A DNA stretch of 41,766 nt from Sphaerotilus sp. (GCA_013299055.1 JAAFKB010000030.1:1-41766); one strand, 5' to 3'. Counted from the first letter of the stretch, positions 28,601-39,830 are shown. Numbers and translations: made by a program. The notes: generated by a model from the sequence alone, not told the origin.

Positions 28601-29626
28601 ATGCCGCCGATGCCGCCTCTGCTGACCACCGCCCTCACCGCGCTCATCGCCCTGTCCACCACCACGGCAAGGGCCAGCGAACCGCTGCCGCGTTTCCAGA
28701 TCGACCGCAGCGAGATCTCGGTCTCGGGCCTGTCCTCGGGGGCGTTCCTGGCGGCGCAGCTGCAGGTCGCCTACTCCGCGACGTTCAAGGGCGCGGGGAT
28801 CATCGCGGGCGGGCCGTACTACTGCGCCGCCGGCACCATGGCCTACGCTGGCATCTGCATGGGCCAGGTGCCATTGGCGCCCCCCAATCCGCTGCTGATG
28901 GCCAGTGCGGCCCGCCGCTTCGAGGCTGCCGGACAGATCGACAAGCTCAGCCACCTGAAGACACGCCGCCTCTACGTCTTCAGCGGTACCCGCGACACCG
29001 TCGTGCGGCAGTCGGCCGTCAACGCCACGGTGGCCTTCTTCCGGCAGGTCGGCGTCCCGGCGAAGCAGCTGGTCTACGTCCACCAGATTCCCGCCGGCCA
29101 CGCCGTCATCACGCCCGCCCATGGCAACGCCTGCGATGCCAACGCCACGCCCTACATCAGCCAGTGCGTCGTCAACGGCCAGGGCTACGACCAGTCCGGG
29201 GCGCTGCTGGCCCACCTCCATGGCCCGCTGCAGCCCAAGGCCACCAGTCTGGCTGGGCGGATGGTGACGTTCGACCAGCGTGCCTTCGCCCCGTCGGGCA
29301 CGGGCATGGCCGAGGCTGCGTTCCTGTACGTGCCGCCCGCATGCGCCGCCGGGCAGACCTGCAAGGTGCATGTGGCGCTGCACGGCTGCGCGCAGTCGGC
29401 CGAGAAGGTGGGCAAGAACTTCCTGGCCGAGACCGGCTACAACGAATGGGCCGAGCACAACCGGATGCTGGTGCTCTACCCGCAGGTCAACGCCTCGACC
29501 GTGCCCTTCAACCCGCAGGGCTGCTGGGACTGGTTCGGCTACACGGGGCCGGCCTACGCATGGAAGGCTGGCCCGCAGATGTCGGCCATCAAGGCGATGG
29601 TCGACGCGCTGGGCCGGCCTCAGTAG
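28601..29626 (+). CDS. Secreted poly(3-hydroxybutyrate) depolymerase-like esterase
   Basis: A 341-residue alpha/beta hydrolase with a signal peptide (hydrophobic core about 7-18, likely cut after ARA at 25). The lipase box GLSSG with nucleophile Ser45 lies near the N-terminus, as in type 2 PHB depolymerase catalytic domains; an Asp in FSGTRDTVV and the HGC and [12 protein letters not shown] motifs complete the family pattern. There is no linker or substrate-binding domain, so periplasmic action or oligomer/amorphous polymer as substrate is plausible. GGAG lies six bases before ATG 28601. Its stop overlaps the gatA end by 7 bp. Confidence 0.85.
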   Translation: MPPMPPLLTTALTALIALSTTTARASEPLPRFQIDRSEISVSGLSSGAFLAAQLQVAYSATFKGAGIIAGGPYYCAAGTMAYAGICMGQVPLAPPNPLLMASAARRFEAAGQIDKLSHLKTRRLYVFSGTRDTVVRQSAVNATVAFFRQVGVPAKQLVYVHQIPAGHAVITPAHGNACDANATPYISQCVVNGQGYDQSGALLAHLHGPLQPKATSLAGRMVTFDQRAFAPSGTGMAEAAFLYVPPACAAGQTCKVHVALHGCAQSAEKVGKNFLAETGYNEWAEHNRMLVLYPQVNASTVPFNPQGCWDWFGYTGPAYAWKAGPQMSAIKAMVDALGRPQ

Positions 29627-31131
29627 CCAGCCGGCGCCTGCTGGTGCCAGTCGGTGGCCTGCTGCAGCGCATGGCTGGCGTGCAGCAGCGCACCTTCCTG
29701 CCAGTAGTTGCCGATCAGCTGCAACCCCACCGGCAGCCCGCCCGCACCGAACCCCGCCGGCACGCTGATGCCCGGCAGGCCCGCCAGCGACGCCGGCAGG
29801 GTGAAGATGTCGGCCAGGTACTCGGCCACCGGGTCGGTCTGGCTGCCGATCGGGCGCGCCACGGTCGGCGCCACCGGGCCGGCGATCAGGTCGCACTGCA
29901 TGAAGGCCGCCTGGAAGTCGTCGGCGATCATGCGGCGCAGCTTCTGGGCCTGCAGGTAGTAGGCGTCGTAATAACCGTGGGACAGCACGTAGGCACCGAT
30001 CATGATCCGGCGCTTGACCTCGGTGCCGAAGCCTTCGCTGCGGCTCTTGCGGTACAGGTCGTTCAGATCCTTGTACTGCGCCGCCCGGTGGCCGTAGCGC
30101 ACGCCGTCGAAGCGGCTCAGGTTCGAGCTGGCCTCGGCCGGGGCGATGATGTAGTAGACGGGAATCGACAGCTCGGTGCGCGGCAGGCTCACCTCCACCA
30201 GCGTGGCGCCGAGCTTCTCCAGCTCCGCCAGCGCCGTGCGGGTCGCGGCCAGCACGTCGACCGACACGCCATCACCGAAGAACTCCTTGGGCAGACCGAT
30301 GCGCAGGCCGGCCAGCGGGCGCTCCGCCGTGGCGCCTTCGCGCAGCGCGGTGGTCGCGGCCACGAAGTCGGGCACGGGCTGCTCGGCGCTGGTGGCGTCG
30401 CGCGGGTCGAAACCGCTCATCGCCTGCAGCAGGTGCGCGCAGTCCAGCGCCGAGCGCGCCATCGGTCCCGCCTGGTCGAGGCTGGAGGCAAAGGCGATCA
30501 TCCCGTAGCGCGAGCAGCGGCCGTAGGTCGGCTTGATGCCCGTGATGCCGGTGAGGGACGCGGGCTGGCGCACGGAGCCGCCCGTGTCGGTGCCCGTGGC
30601 CGCCGGGATGAGACGCGCCGCCACCGCCACGGCACTGCCACCGGACGAGCCGCCGGGGATGCGGTCGGGGTTCCACGGGTTGCGCGCCGGGGTGTAGGCC
30701 GAGTTCTCGTTCGATCCTCCCATGGCGAACTCGTCGCAGTTGAGCTTGCCCAGCGTCACGGCGCCGGCCACCGCCAGCCGGCTGACCACCGTGGCGTCGA
30801 AGGGGCTGCGGTAGCCGTCGAGCATCTTCGAGCCGGCGGTGCTCGGGAAGTCGCGGGTGACGAAGATGTCCTTGTGCGCGATCGGCACGCCCAGCAGCGT
30901 GTGGCCGGGGCCGCGCACCCCAGTGGCGCGCAAGGCATCCGCAGCGGCGGCCTGTGCCAGCGCGACCTCGGCATCGACCGACAGGAAGGCGCCCAGCCCG
31001 GCATGGTGCTGCACGCGGTCGAGCAGGTGGCGGGTCAGCTCGACGCTGGAGATCTGCCGGGCATCGAGCAGACTCGACAGGTCAGCGACGCCCAGGGTGT
31101 GCAGGGGGGAAGTCGACAGGGTCATGGCCAT
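29620..31131 (-). CDS. gatA: Asp/Glu-tRNA amidotransferase subunit A
   Basis: The 503-residue amidase subunit frees ammonia from glutamine for the GatCAB complex, which converts misacylated Glu-tRNA(Gln) and Asp-tRNA(Asn). The amidase signature is intact: the catalytic lysine in [11 protein letters not shown] and the glycine/serine-rich [16 protein letters not shown] with both serines, then [18 protein letters not shown] 31131 (MAMTLSTS) or 31125 may be the start. gatC lies immediately upstream, 11 bp away. gatB does not follow; the next gene on the left is convergent. Confidence 0.95.
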   Translation of the reverse strand: MAMTLSTSPLHTLGVADLSSLLDARQISSVELTRHLLDRVQHHAGLGAFLSVDAEVALAQAAAADALRATGVRGPGHTLLGVPIAHKDIFVTRDFPSTAGSKMLDGYRSPFDATVVSRLAVAGAVTLGKLNCDEFAMGGSNENSAYTPARNPWNPDRIPGGSSGGSAVAVAARLIPAATGTDTGGSVRQPASLTGITGIKPTYGRCSRYGMIAFASSLDQAGPMARSALDCAHLLQAMSGFDPRDATSAEQPVPDFVAATTALREGATAERPLAGLRIGLPKEFFGDGVSVDVLAATRTALAELEKLGATLVEVSLPRTELSIPVYYIIAPAEASSNLSRFDGVRYGHRAAQYKDLNDLYRKSRSEGFGTEVKRRIMIGAYVLSHGYYDAYYLQAQKLRRMIADDFQAAFMQCDLIAGPVAPTVARPIGSQTDPVAEYLADIFTLPASLAGLPGISVPAGFGAGGLPVGLQLIGNYWQEGALLHASHALQQATDWHQQAPAGY

Positions 31132-31142
31132 CTCGCTCGGTC

Positions 31143-31442
31143 TCACTCGATCACGCGGGGGACCAGGAACAGCCCGCCCTCGACCGCCGGGGCGCTCTTC
31201 TGGTTGGCTTCACGGTCGTTCGGCTCGGTCACGGCGTCCTCGCGCAGGCGCAGCGCCACGTCCTGCACGGCCGACAGCGGGGTGTACAGCGGGGCCACGC
31301 CGGTCGTGTCCACCGCCCGCATGCGCTCGACGATGTCGAAGAAACCGTTGAGTTCGCCCAGCAGACTTGCCTGCTCGGCCTCGCTCAGTTCAAGCCGTGC
31401 CAGATTGGCGATGCGGCTCACATCCTGGGGCGTGAGTGCCAT
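31143..31442 (-). CDS. gatC: Asp/Glu-tRNA amidotransferase subunit C
   Basis: The 99-residue small subunit stabilises GatA and GatB. It begins [20 protein letters not shown] and continues with the helical segment and the C-terminal [20 protein letters not shown] and [10 protein letters not shown] typical of GatC. No ribosome site is visible: a CATAGT at 31456-31451 would place transcription within a base or two of the ATG, so the message may be leaderless or nearly so. It is divergent from mreB. Confidence 0.94.
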   Translation of the reverse strand: MALTPQDVSRIANLARLELSEAEQASLLGELNGFFDIVERMRAVDTTGVAPLYTPLSAVQDVALRLREDAVTEPNDREANQKSAPAVEGGLFLVPRVIE

Positions 31443-31457
31443 TTGTGTGAACTATGA

Positions 31458-32681
<1,224 letters not shown>

Positions 32682-32735
32682 CCGTGCCGCCCGCGGTGAT
32701 CGCGGCGACCACGGTGCAGGCAGGCATCGGCTGAC

Positions 32736-33686
32736 ATGCCACTGGGCACCCTGGACCGATCCCCTCCTCCCTTCTTCCGCCAGGGTCCGTCTGCCCTGTC
32801 GCGGCTGCTCTTCTTCGCGTCGCTGTCGGTGCTCCTGATGGCGGCCGACACGCGGGTCGGGCTGACGACCCCGCTGCGCACTGCCGCTGCGGTGCTGCTG
32901 CACCCGATCGAGCGGGCGCTGCTGGTGCCGGTGCGGGGGGTGGGATCGCTCAATGACTATGTCTCGGGCATCACCCAGGCCCGCCAGACCACCGAGCGCG
33001 CCCGCGCTGAACTCACCCGCCAGGCCGAACGCTCGCTCCAGGCCGACCAGCTGCTGCAGGAGAACGCCCGGCTGCGCGCCCTGCTGGAGCTGCGCGACCG
33101 GCTGGCCGTGCGCACGCGGGCGGCCGAGGTGCTCTACGACGCCCCGGACCCCTACACCCGCAAGATCATCATCGACCGCGGCAGCAGCCAGGGCGTGCAG
33201 CACGGCTCGCCGGTCATCAACGAACTGGGCGTGCTCGGCCAGGTCACGCGGGTCTATCCCCTGACCGCCGAGGTCACGCTGGTGGTGGACGAGAACGCCG
33301 CCATCCCGGTCCACAACATCCGCACCGGCCACCGCGGCGTGGCGTTTGGCGATCCTTCGGCCGACAGCATGGAGCTGCGCTTCGTGGCCGCCAACGCGGA
33401 CGTGCAGGTCGGCGACCTGCTGCAGACCTCCGGGCTGGACGGCGTCTACCCGCCCGGTCTGCCCGTGGCCAAGGTGCGCCGCCTGGACCGCCGCACCCAA
33501 TCCGACTTTGCCAAGATCGCGCTGATTCCGGCCACCGCGCCCGACAGCGTGCGCCACGTGCTGGTGCTCGAACCGGCCGGCCAGCAGCTGCCACCGGCAC
33601 CCACCGCAGCCGATGTCGGGCTGCCGCAGCCGACCAAGGACGCCACCAAGTCCGGGGCCAGGCCGGCCCGCAAGGACAAGGAATGA
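32736..33686 (+). CDS. mreC: Rod shape-determining protein MreC
   Basis: A 316-residue bitopic protein that links MreB to PBP2/RodA and activates them. A membrane helix (about residues 22-37) is followed by a coiled coil (about 75-118, ARQTTERARAELTRQAERSL) and the beta-barrel domain (about 125-270, with IIIDRGSSQGVQHGSPVIN and GLDGVYPPGLPVAKV). The C-terminus is a disordered Pro/Lys-rich tail. The ribosome site is weak. Confidence 0.95.
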   Translation: MPLGTLDRSPPPFFRQGPSALSRLLFFASLSVLLMAADTRVGLTTPLRTAAAVLLHPIERALLVPVRGVGSLNDYVSGITQARQTTERARAELTRQAERSLQADQLLQENARLRALLELRDRLAVRTRAAEVLYDAPDPYTRKIIIDRGSSQGVQHGSPVINELGVLGQVTRVYPLTAEVTLVVDENAAIPVHNIRTGHRGVAFGDPSADSMELRFVAANADVQVGDLLQTSGLDGVYPPGLPVAKVRRLDRRTQSDFAKIALIPATAPDSVRHVLVLEPAGQQLPPAPTAADVGLPQPTKDATKSGARPARKDKE

Positions 33687-33702
33687 GGAGGGGACACACG
33701 CC

Positions 33703-34221
33703 ATGATGCCCCGCTCGCCCGACCAGCTGCTGCTGCCGGTGAACCCGTGGTTCATGTGGACCACGCTGCTCATCGCGCTGGCGATGAACCTGGTGCCCAT
33801 CGGGCGCCAGCCCGCCATGCCGGACTTCATCTCGCTGGCCCTCGTCTTCTGGAACGTCCACCAGCCGCGCCGGGTCGGCGTGGGCGCGGCCTTCGTGTTC
33901 GGGCTGCTCATGGATGTCCACCAGGGCGGCCTGCTGGGACAGCATGCGATGGCCTACACGCTGGTGAGCTACTTCGCCATCACCATCCACCGCCGCCTGC
34001 TGTGGTTCACGGCCCTGACGCAGGCGCTGCATGTGCTGCCGCTGTTCGCCGCCGCGCACCTGACCTCGCTGCTGCTGCGCATGGCGTCTGGCGGGGACTT
34101 CCCTGGCTGGTCGGTGCTGCTGTCGCCGCTGTTCGAGAGCCTGCTGTGGCCGGTGGTGAGCCTGCTGCTGCTCGCGCCCCAGCGGCGGGCGCCGGACCCT
34201 GACAAGAACCGCCCGCTGTGA
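33703..34221 (+). CDS. mreD: Rod shape-determining protein MreD
   Basis: A 172-residue membrane protein with about five hydrophobic helices and the usual MreD pattern, including FVFGLLMDVHQGGLLGQHAMAY. It belongs to the elongasome; its precise role is unclear. GAGGAGGGG precedes ATG 33703 at a good distance, so the earlier open frame is ignored. The stop overlaps a GTG by the pattern GTGA at the start of the mrdA frame. Confidence 0.94.
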   Translation: MMPRSPDQLLLPVNPWFMWTTLLIALAMNLVPIGRQPAMPDFISLALVFWNVHQPRRVGVGAAFVFGLLMDVHQGGLLGQHAMAYTLVSYFAITIHRRLLWFTALTQALHVLPLFAAAHLTSLLLRMASGGDFPGWSVLLSPLFESLLWPVVSLLLLAPQRRAPDPDKNRPL

Positions 34222-34241
34222 AACCCGTCGGCCTGGGGACG

Positions 34242-36395
34242 ATGACCGAGCTGCGCAACGTCGAGCAGGAACTCGACCGGTTCCGCGTGCGCCTGATCGT
34301 CGCGGCACTGGTGGTGCTGGGCTGCTTCGGGCTGCTGGTGGCGCGGCTGTTCACGCTGCAGGTCATCAAGTTCGACGAACTCACCACGCAGGCCGAGAAC
34401 AACCGCATCGCCGTCGTGCCGATCGTGCCCAACCGCGGCCTGATCGTGGACCGCAACGGCGTCGTGCTGGCCGACAACTACTCGGCCTACACGCTGGAGA
34501 TCACCCGCTCGCAGCTCACCGACGACCTGGAGCAGGTGATCGACCAGCTCGCCGAGGTGATCGAGATCCAGCCCCGCGACCGCCGCCGCTTCAAGCGCCT
34601 GATGGGCGACTCCAAGAGCTTCGAGTCCATCCCCATCCGCACCAAGCTCAGCGACGAGGAAGTCGCCCGCTTCACCGCCCGGCGCTACCGTTTCCCCGGG
34701 GTCGAGATCAAGGCCCGGCTGTTCCGCAACTACCCGTTCGGCGAGGTCGGCGGGCATGTGCTGGGCTACATCGGCCGCATCAACCAGCGCGAGAAGGACG
34801 AGATGGCCGAGTGGTCGGACGAAGACCAGGCCAACTACCGCGGCACCGACGTGATCGGCAAGCTCGGCATCGAGCAGAGCTACGAGCGCGAACTGCATGG
34901 TGCCACCGGCTTCGAGGAAGTCGAGACCAGCGCCGGCGGCCACCCCGTGCGCCGGCTGCGCTCGGAGCCGGCGACCCCCGGCAACACCGTGCGCCTGTCG
35001 ATCGACATCAAGCTGCAGGCGCTGGTCGAGGAGCTGTTCGGCACCCGCCGGGGTGCGCTGGTGGCCATCGACCCACGCAACGGCGAGGTGCTGGCCTTCG
35101 TCAGCAAGCCCGGCTTCGATCCCAACCTCTTCGTCGGCGGCATCGACCAGGACTCGTGGAAGGAACTCAACGAGTCGCTCGACAAGCCCATGCTGAACCG
35201 GGCACTGCGCGGCACCTACCCGCCGGGGTCGACCTACAAGCCCTTCATGGCCATGGCCGCCCTCGTCACCGGCAAGCGCACCGCCGGCCAGACCATCCAG
35301 GACAACGGCTCCTTCATGTTCGGCAACCACCGCTTCCGCAGCCACGGCGACCACGGCCTGGGCGCCGTGGACATGGCGCGCTCGATCGTGCAGTCGAGCA
35401 ACGTCTACTACTACTCGCTGGCCAACGAGATGGGCGTGGACCTGATCCACGACCAGATGGACCTCTACACCTTCGGCCGCAAGACCGGCATCGACCTCGA
35501 AGGCGAGGCCACCGGCGACCTGCCCTCGACCGAATGGAAGCGCAACAAGTACAAGCGCCCCGAGCAGAAACGCTGGTATGCAGGCGAGACGATCTCGCTG
35601 GGCATCGGCCAGGGCTACAACAACTTCACCATGACGCAGCTCGCCTCGGCCATGGCCACGCTGGTGTCGGGCGGGCTGCGCTTCGAGCCACGGGTGGTGC
35701 GCGAGATCGAGAACGTCGTCACCCGCGAGCGGCGCACGGTGTCTGCGCATGCCGTCGAGCCCCTGGCCTTCAAGCCTGACCACGTCGCGGTGATCCGGCG
35801 CGCCCTGTACGGCGTGACCCAGACCGGCACCTCGACCAAGGTGTTCGCTGGCGCGTCCTACGCCAGCGGCGGCAAGACGGGCACGGCCCAGGCGGTCGGC
35901 GTGCGCCAGAACGAGAAGTACAACGCCTCCAAGCTCGCCGACTACCAGCGCGACCATTCGCTCTACACCGCCTTCGCGCCGCTGGACGAGCCCCGCATCG
36001 CGCTGGCCATCATCGTCGAGAACGCCGGTTTCGGCGCCGAGGCGGCTGCGCCCATCTCGCGTCGCGTGCTCGACTACGTCATCGCCGGCCTCTACCCCAC
36101 GCCGGTCGACATCGCGCTGGTGCAGAAGGGCCAGGCATCGGCGCCGGTCGAGCCGGGGCTGCCGGTGGCCAGCGTGCCGCTGCCACCGACCCGAGGCGCG
36201 GGACTGGACGCCCAGGCAGCAGCCGCCTCCGCCGCGGCCAGTGCCCTCGGTTTCACGTCCACCGCCTCCGGCGTGGCGATGTCCCCGCTGGCGCCACCGC
36301 GGCCGCTGCCCTGGGTGCCCCGCCGCACGCCCACTGCCGCGCCGCCACCGGCCGTGGCGCCCTCCTCTCCGCCTGCGACCCTGCGCTCACCATGA
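34242..36395 (+). CDS. mrdA: Elongation-specific transpeptidase PBP2
   Basis: A class B penicillin-binding protein of 717 residues that crosslinks lateral wall with RodA. It starts MTELRNVEQELDRFRVRL, then a membrane anchor (about 20-40), the pedestal domain, and the transpeptidase motifs Ser330-Thr-Tyr-Lys, SSN in QSSNVYYYSL, and Lys545-Thr-Gly. The family usually ends soon after DYVIAGLYPTP; here about 95 further residues rich in Ala and Pro follow. The frame can also start at GTG 34218, overlapping mreD, but ATG 34242 has a GGGG ribosome site and the family N-terminus. The stop overlaps rodA as ATGA. Confidence 0.95.
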   Translation: MTELRNVEQELDRFRVRLIVAALVVLGCFGLLVARLFTLQVIKFDELTTQAENNRIAVVPIVPNRGLIVDRNGVVLADNYSAYTLEITRSQLTDDLEQVIDQLAEVIEIQPRDRRRFKRLMGDSKSFESIPIRTKLSDEEVARFTARRYRFPGVEIKARLFRNYPFGEVGGHVLGYIGRINQREKDEMAEWSDEDQANYRGTDVIGKLGIEQSYERELHGATGFEEVETSAGGHPVRRLRSEPATPGNTVRLSIDIKLQALVEELFGTRRGALVAIDPRNGEVLAFVSKPGFDPNLFVGGIDQDSWKELNESLDKPMLNRALRGTYPPGSTYKPFMAMAALVTGKRTAGQTIQDNGSFMFGNHRFRSHGDHGLGAVDMARSIVQSSNVYYYSLANEMGVDLIHDQMDLYTFGRKTGIDLEGEATGDLPSTEWKRNKYKRPEQKRWYAGETISLGIGQGYNNFTMTQLASAMATLVSGGLRFEPRVVREIENVVTRERRTVSAHAVEPLAFKPDHVAVIRRALYGVTQTGTSTKVFAGASYASGGKTGTAQAVGVRQNEKYNASKLADYQRDHSLYTAFAPLDEPRIALAIIVENAGFGAEAAAPISRRVLDYVIAGLYPTPVDIALVQKGQASAPVEPGLPVASVPLPPTRGAGLDAQAAAASAAASALGFTSTASGVAMSPLAPPRPLPWVPRRTPTAAPPPAVAPSSPPATLRSP

Positions 36396-37558
36396 TCCTG
36401 CCTTCCTCGTTCGGGCAACCCACGCTGTGGCAGCGCGTGCGGCCGTGGTTCAGCGGCTTCGATCCGCTGCTGCTGCTGGCCATCCTGTCGCTGGTGACGA
36501 TCGGGCTGACCGCGATGTACTCGGCCGGCTACGACAACGGGGCGCGCTTCATGCTGCAGGTGCGCAACATGGTGCTGGCGGGGGTCGTGTTCTTCGTCGT
36601 CTCGCAGGTGCCGCCACAGCGGCTGCTGGCGCTGGCCGTGCCGCTCTACACCGTCGGCGTCCTGCTGCTGGTGCTCACGGCGCTGTTCGGCATCGACCCG
36701 ACCCACAAGGGTGCGCGCCGCTGGCTCAACATCGGCATCGTCATCCAGCCCAGCGAGATCCTGAAGATCGCCACGCCGCTCATGGTGGCCTGGTGGTTCC
36801 AGCGCCGCGAGGGCAAGCCCCGCACCAGCGACATCGTGCAGGCGCTGGCGCTGGTGCTGGTGCCCTTCGTGCTGGTGGCCAAGCAGCCTGACCTCGGCAC
36901 CGGGCTGCTGATCTTCTTCGCCGGCTTCTTCGTCATCTACTTCGCTGGACTGTCGTGGAAGACGATCCTGCCAGTGGCGGTGGTCGGCATCGTCGGCATG
37001 GTCGCCATCGTGCTGGCCGGGCCCACCATCTGCGAGCCGGGCATCGACTGGCATGTGCTGCACACCTACCAGAAGAACCGCGTCTGCACCCTGCTCGACC
37101 CGACCCGCGACCCGCTGGGCAAGGGCTTCCACATCATCCAGGGCATGATCGCCATCGGCTCCGGCGGCGTCACTGGCAAGGGTTTCATGCAGGGCACGCA
37201 GACCCACCTGGAGTTCATTCCTGAACGCACCTCGGACTTCATCTTCGCTGCCTTCTCGGAAGAGTTCGGCCTGGTGGGGGGGCTGGTGCTGATCAGCTGC
37301 TACAGCTTCCTGATCCTGCGCGGCCTGGTGATCGCCTTCGAGGCGCCGACCACCTTCTCGCGGCTGCTGGCCGGCGCGATCACCATGAGCTTCTTCGTCT
37401 ACGCCATGGTCAACATGGGCATGGTCAGCGGCATCCTGCCGGTGGTGGGTGTGCCGCTGCCCTTCATGAGCTATGGCGGCACGGCACTGGTGACGCTGGG
37501 ACTGTCGCTGGGCATCCTGATGTCGATCGCCCGCTCACGGCGCCTGATGCAGAGCTGA
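36392..37558 (+). CDS. rodA: Peptidoglycan polymerase RodA
   Basis: The 388-residue SEDS glycosyltransferase makes lateral glycan strands as partner of PBP2. It has about ten membrane helices and typical motifs: TAMYSAGYDNG, KGARRWLNIGIVIQPSEILKIA, PDLGTGLLIFFAG, EFIPERTSDFIFAAFSEEFGLVG and LPFMSYGGTALVTLG. Its 3' end overlaps the convergent histidine kinase gene by 24 bp, so neither can have a terminator between them. Confidence 0.97.
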   Translation: MILPSSFGQPTLWQRVRPWFSGFDPLLLLAILSLVTIGLTAMYSAGYDNGARFMLQVRNMVLAGVVFFVVSQVPPQRLLALAVPLYTVGVLLLVLTALFGIDPTHKGARRWLNIGIVIQPSEILKIATPLMVAWWFQRREGKPRTSDIVQALALVLVPFVLVAKQPDLGTGLLIFFAGFFVIYFAGLSWKTILPVAVVGIVGMVAIVLAGPTICEPGIDWHVLHTYQKNRVCTLLDPTRDPLGKGFHIIQGMIAIGSGGVTGKGFMQGTQTHLEFIPERTSDFIFAAFSEEFGLVGGLVLISCYSFLILRGLVIAFEAPTTFSRLLAGAITMSFFVYAMVNMGMVSGILPVVGVPLPFMSYGGTALVTLGLSLGILMSIARSRRLMQS

Positions 37559-39055
37559 GTCGGTGGCAGCGGGCGCTGGCGGCTCAGGCGACTGGGCGTG
37601 GCGCAGCCGGATGGTGAAGCGTGCGCCTGGCCCCTCGCCCGGCAGCACCTGGCCAGGCGCACGGGCATCGTCCAGCACGACGGCCGTGCCATGCTGCTGC
37701 GCGATCTCCGCCACGATCGCCAGCCCCAGGCCCGAACCATCGACGGTAGTGCCCAGCGCACGGTAGAAGGGCTGGAACACGAGGGCGCGCTCGGCCAGCG
37801 GAATCCCGGGGCCCGAGTCCTCGATCTGCAGCACGACCACCTGCCCGAAGGGATCGGGCACCACACGCACCGTCACCGTGCCGCCACGGGGCGTGTAGTG
37901 CAGGGCGTTGTCCACCAGGTTGGTGATCAGCTCGCGCAGCAGCATCGGGTGGCCGAGCACCTGCGTGTCCCCCGGCCGGCGCAACCCGCTGGGCACTTGC
38001 GTGTCCGGGCCCTCGAAGCCCAGGTCGATGCCCGCGTCCAGCGACTGCGGCACGAAGTCGCGCACCACCTCGGTGGCCAGCGCCTCCAGATCGACCTCGT
38101 CGCGGGCGACCGTGCCCGCCTTGGCGTCGGCACGTGCCATCGACAGCAGCTGGTTGACCATGTGCGCGGCACGTTGCGAGGCGTGTGCCATCTGTACCAG
38201 CGACGCCTTCATGACCTGCGGATCGCCGTGGCCCGCATCAATTTCGCGGGTGGCCAGCTCGGCCTGCATGCGCAAGCCTGCCAGCGGTGTCTTGAGCTGG
38301 TGCGCGGCGTCGGCCAGGAAGCGCTTCTGCGTCACCAGTGCGGTCTGCTGGCGCTCCAGCAGGTCGTTGATGGACTGCACCAGCGGCGAGACCTCCTCGG
38401 GCACCTCGTGGACCTCGATGGGCGAGAGGTCGTCGCTGGCGCGCTCGCGGATGCGCTGCTGCAGCGCGTTCAGCGGCGCCAGCCCCCGCACCAGCGCCAG
38501 CCACACCAGCAGCACCGCCACCGGCAGGATCACGAACTGCGGCAGGATCACGCCCTTGATGATCTCGGTGGCCAGCCGCGAGCGTTTGGTCAGCGTCTCC
38601 GCCACCTGCACCAGCACGGCACGCCCACCCGCGCCACCCTCCACCCACTGGTAGGCCACGCGCACGCTGTCGCCGTGGACCTCCTCGTCGCGCATGCGCA
38701 CCTCGCCTGGCTGGCGCGGCTCGTCACCCGGTGGCTGCAGCAGATCCCGGTCGCCGCTGACGAACTCGCCCCGAGGCCCCAGCACCTGGTAGTAGACGTT
38801 GTCGACCTCGTCGGCGCGCAGCATCCGGGCCGTCTCGCGCGAGAGGTCGAAGTAGACGCTGTCGCCGCGCACCTCGATGCGCTGCACCAGCGAGCGCACC
38901 GACTCCACCAGCGCCCGGTCGTAGGGCCGGCTGGCGATGCCCTGCGCCGCCAGCCACGTCAGCGCCAGGCTCATCGGCCACAGCAGCAGCAGCGGCGCGA
39001 GCATCCAGTCCAGGATCTCCCCGAACAGCGAACGCTGCTCTCGCCGGCGCGGCAT
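37535..39055 (-). CDS. Sensor histidine kinase (TctE/QseC type)
   Basis: A 506-residue inner-membrane kinase. Two membrane helices (about 14-36 and 167-189) flank a periplasmic sensor of about 130 residues of the 2CSK_N kind found in TctE-like kinases. A HAMP-like linker leads to the dimerisation helix with His252 in FLADAAHQLKTPLAGLR, and to the ATPase domain with NLVDNALHYTP, DSGPGIP and GSGLGLAIV. The signal is unknown. ATG 39055 lies four bases after the regulator stop; an earlier in-frame start at 39082 would overlap it. Confidence 0.9.
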   Translation of the reverse strand: MPRRREQRSLFGEILDWMLAPLLLLWPMSLALTWLAAQGIASRPYDRALVESVRSLVQRIEVRGDSVYFDLSRETARMLRADEVDNVYYQVLGPRGEFVSGDRDLLQPPGDEPRQPGEVRMRDEEVHGDSVRVAYQWVEGGAGGRAVLVQVAETLTKRSRLATEIIKGVILPQFVILPVAVLLVWLALVRGLAPLNALQQRIRERASDDLSPIEVHEVPEEVSPLVQSINDLLERQQTALVTQKRFLADAAHQLKTPLAGLRMQAELATREIDAGHGDPQVMKASLVQMAHASQRAAHMVNQLLSMARADAKAGTVARDEVDLEALATEVVRDFVPQSLDAGIDLGFEGPDTQVPSGLRRPGDTQVLGHPMLLRELITNLVDNALHYTPRGGTVTVRVVPDPFGQVVVLQIEDSGPGIPLAERALVFQPFYRALGTTVDGSGLGLAIVAEIAQQHGTAVVLDDARAPGQVLPGEGPGARFTIRLRHAQSPEPPAPAATDSALHQAP

Positions 39056-39059
39056 CGCT

Positions 39060-39734
39060 TCAGGTGGCCGCGATCTTCTCAAGGCAATAGCCCAGCCCGC
39101 GCACCGTGGCGATGCGGATCGGTCCCTGCTCGATCTTCTTGCGCAGGCGGTGGATGTAGACCTCGATGGCGTTGTTGCTCACCTCCTCGCCCCACTCGCA
39201 CAGCCGCTCGACCAGCTGGTCCTTGCTCACCAGGCGGCCGGCACGCTGCAGCAGCACCTCCAGCAGACTGAGTTCACGCGCGGACAGGTCGATCATCTGC
39301 TCGTGGATGTAGGCGACACGGCCCGTGGCGTCGAACGTGAGCGGGCCGTGCTTGATGAGCGCACTGGCCGATCCCAGGCCCCGCCGCGTCAGCGCCCGCA
39401 CCCGCGCTTCGAGTTCCTGCAGCGAGAACGGCTTGGCCATGTAGTCGTCGGCCCCCAGGTCCAGCCCCTTGACGCGCTGCTCGATCGAGTCGGCCGCCGT
39501 CAGGATCAGCACCGGCACCGCCGAGCCACGCGCACGGAGCTTCTTGAGCACCTCCAGCCCGTGCAGCTTGGGCAGTCCCAGGTCGAGGATCAGCATGTCG
39601 AACTCGTGGGCGGCCAGCGCGGCGTCCGCCTCCGAGCCGTTGCCGACATGGTCGACGGCATAACCTGCAGCGCGCAGGCTGCGCAACAAGCCATCGGCCA
39701 GGATCTGGTCGTCTTCAGCGATGAGAATGCGCAT
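39060..39734 (-). CDS. OmpR-family response regulator
   Basis: A 224-residue regulator with a receiver domain (Asp8/Asp9, phosphoacceptor Asp51 in [12 protein letters not shown], Lys101 in MAKPFS) and a C-terminal winged-helix DNA-binding domain ending [14 protein letters not shown] and [11 protein letters not shown]. It resembles TctD/QseB-type regulators. It is the upstream gene of a two-gene operon with the kinase and is divergent from recA, 127 bp away. Confidence 0.93.
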   Translation of the reverse strand: MRILIAEDDQILADGLLRSLRAAGYAVDHVGNGSEADAALAAHEFDMLILDLGLPKLHGLEVLKKLRARGSAVPVLILTAADSIEQRVKGLDLGADDYMAKPFSLQELEARVRALTRRGLGSASALIKHGPLTFDATGRVAYIHEQMIDLSARELSLLEVLLQRAGRLVSKDQLVERLCEWGEEVSNNAIEVYIHRLRKKIEQGPIRIATVRGLGYCLEKIAAT

Positions 39735-39807
39735 GGGGTCTGTCTCCTCTTGTTGCAGGCGACTGGCCTGCGGGCGGGGTATGGTCCGGATTATCCCCCT
39801 CAAAAAA

Positions 39808-39823
39808 CTGTACAAACATCCAG
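39808..39823 (+). promoter_or_regulatory. LexA box (SOS operator) of recA
   Basis: CTGTACAAACATCCAG matches the CTGT-N8-ACAG operator with a single mismatch (CCAG for ACAG). It covers the -35 region of the recA promoter, the usual place for repression of recA by LexA. Confidence 0.7.
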
Positions 39824-39830
39824 CTTTTGA

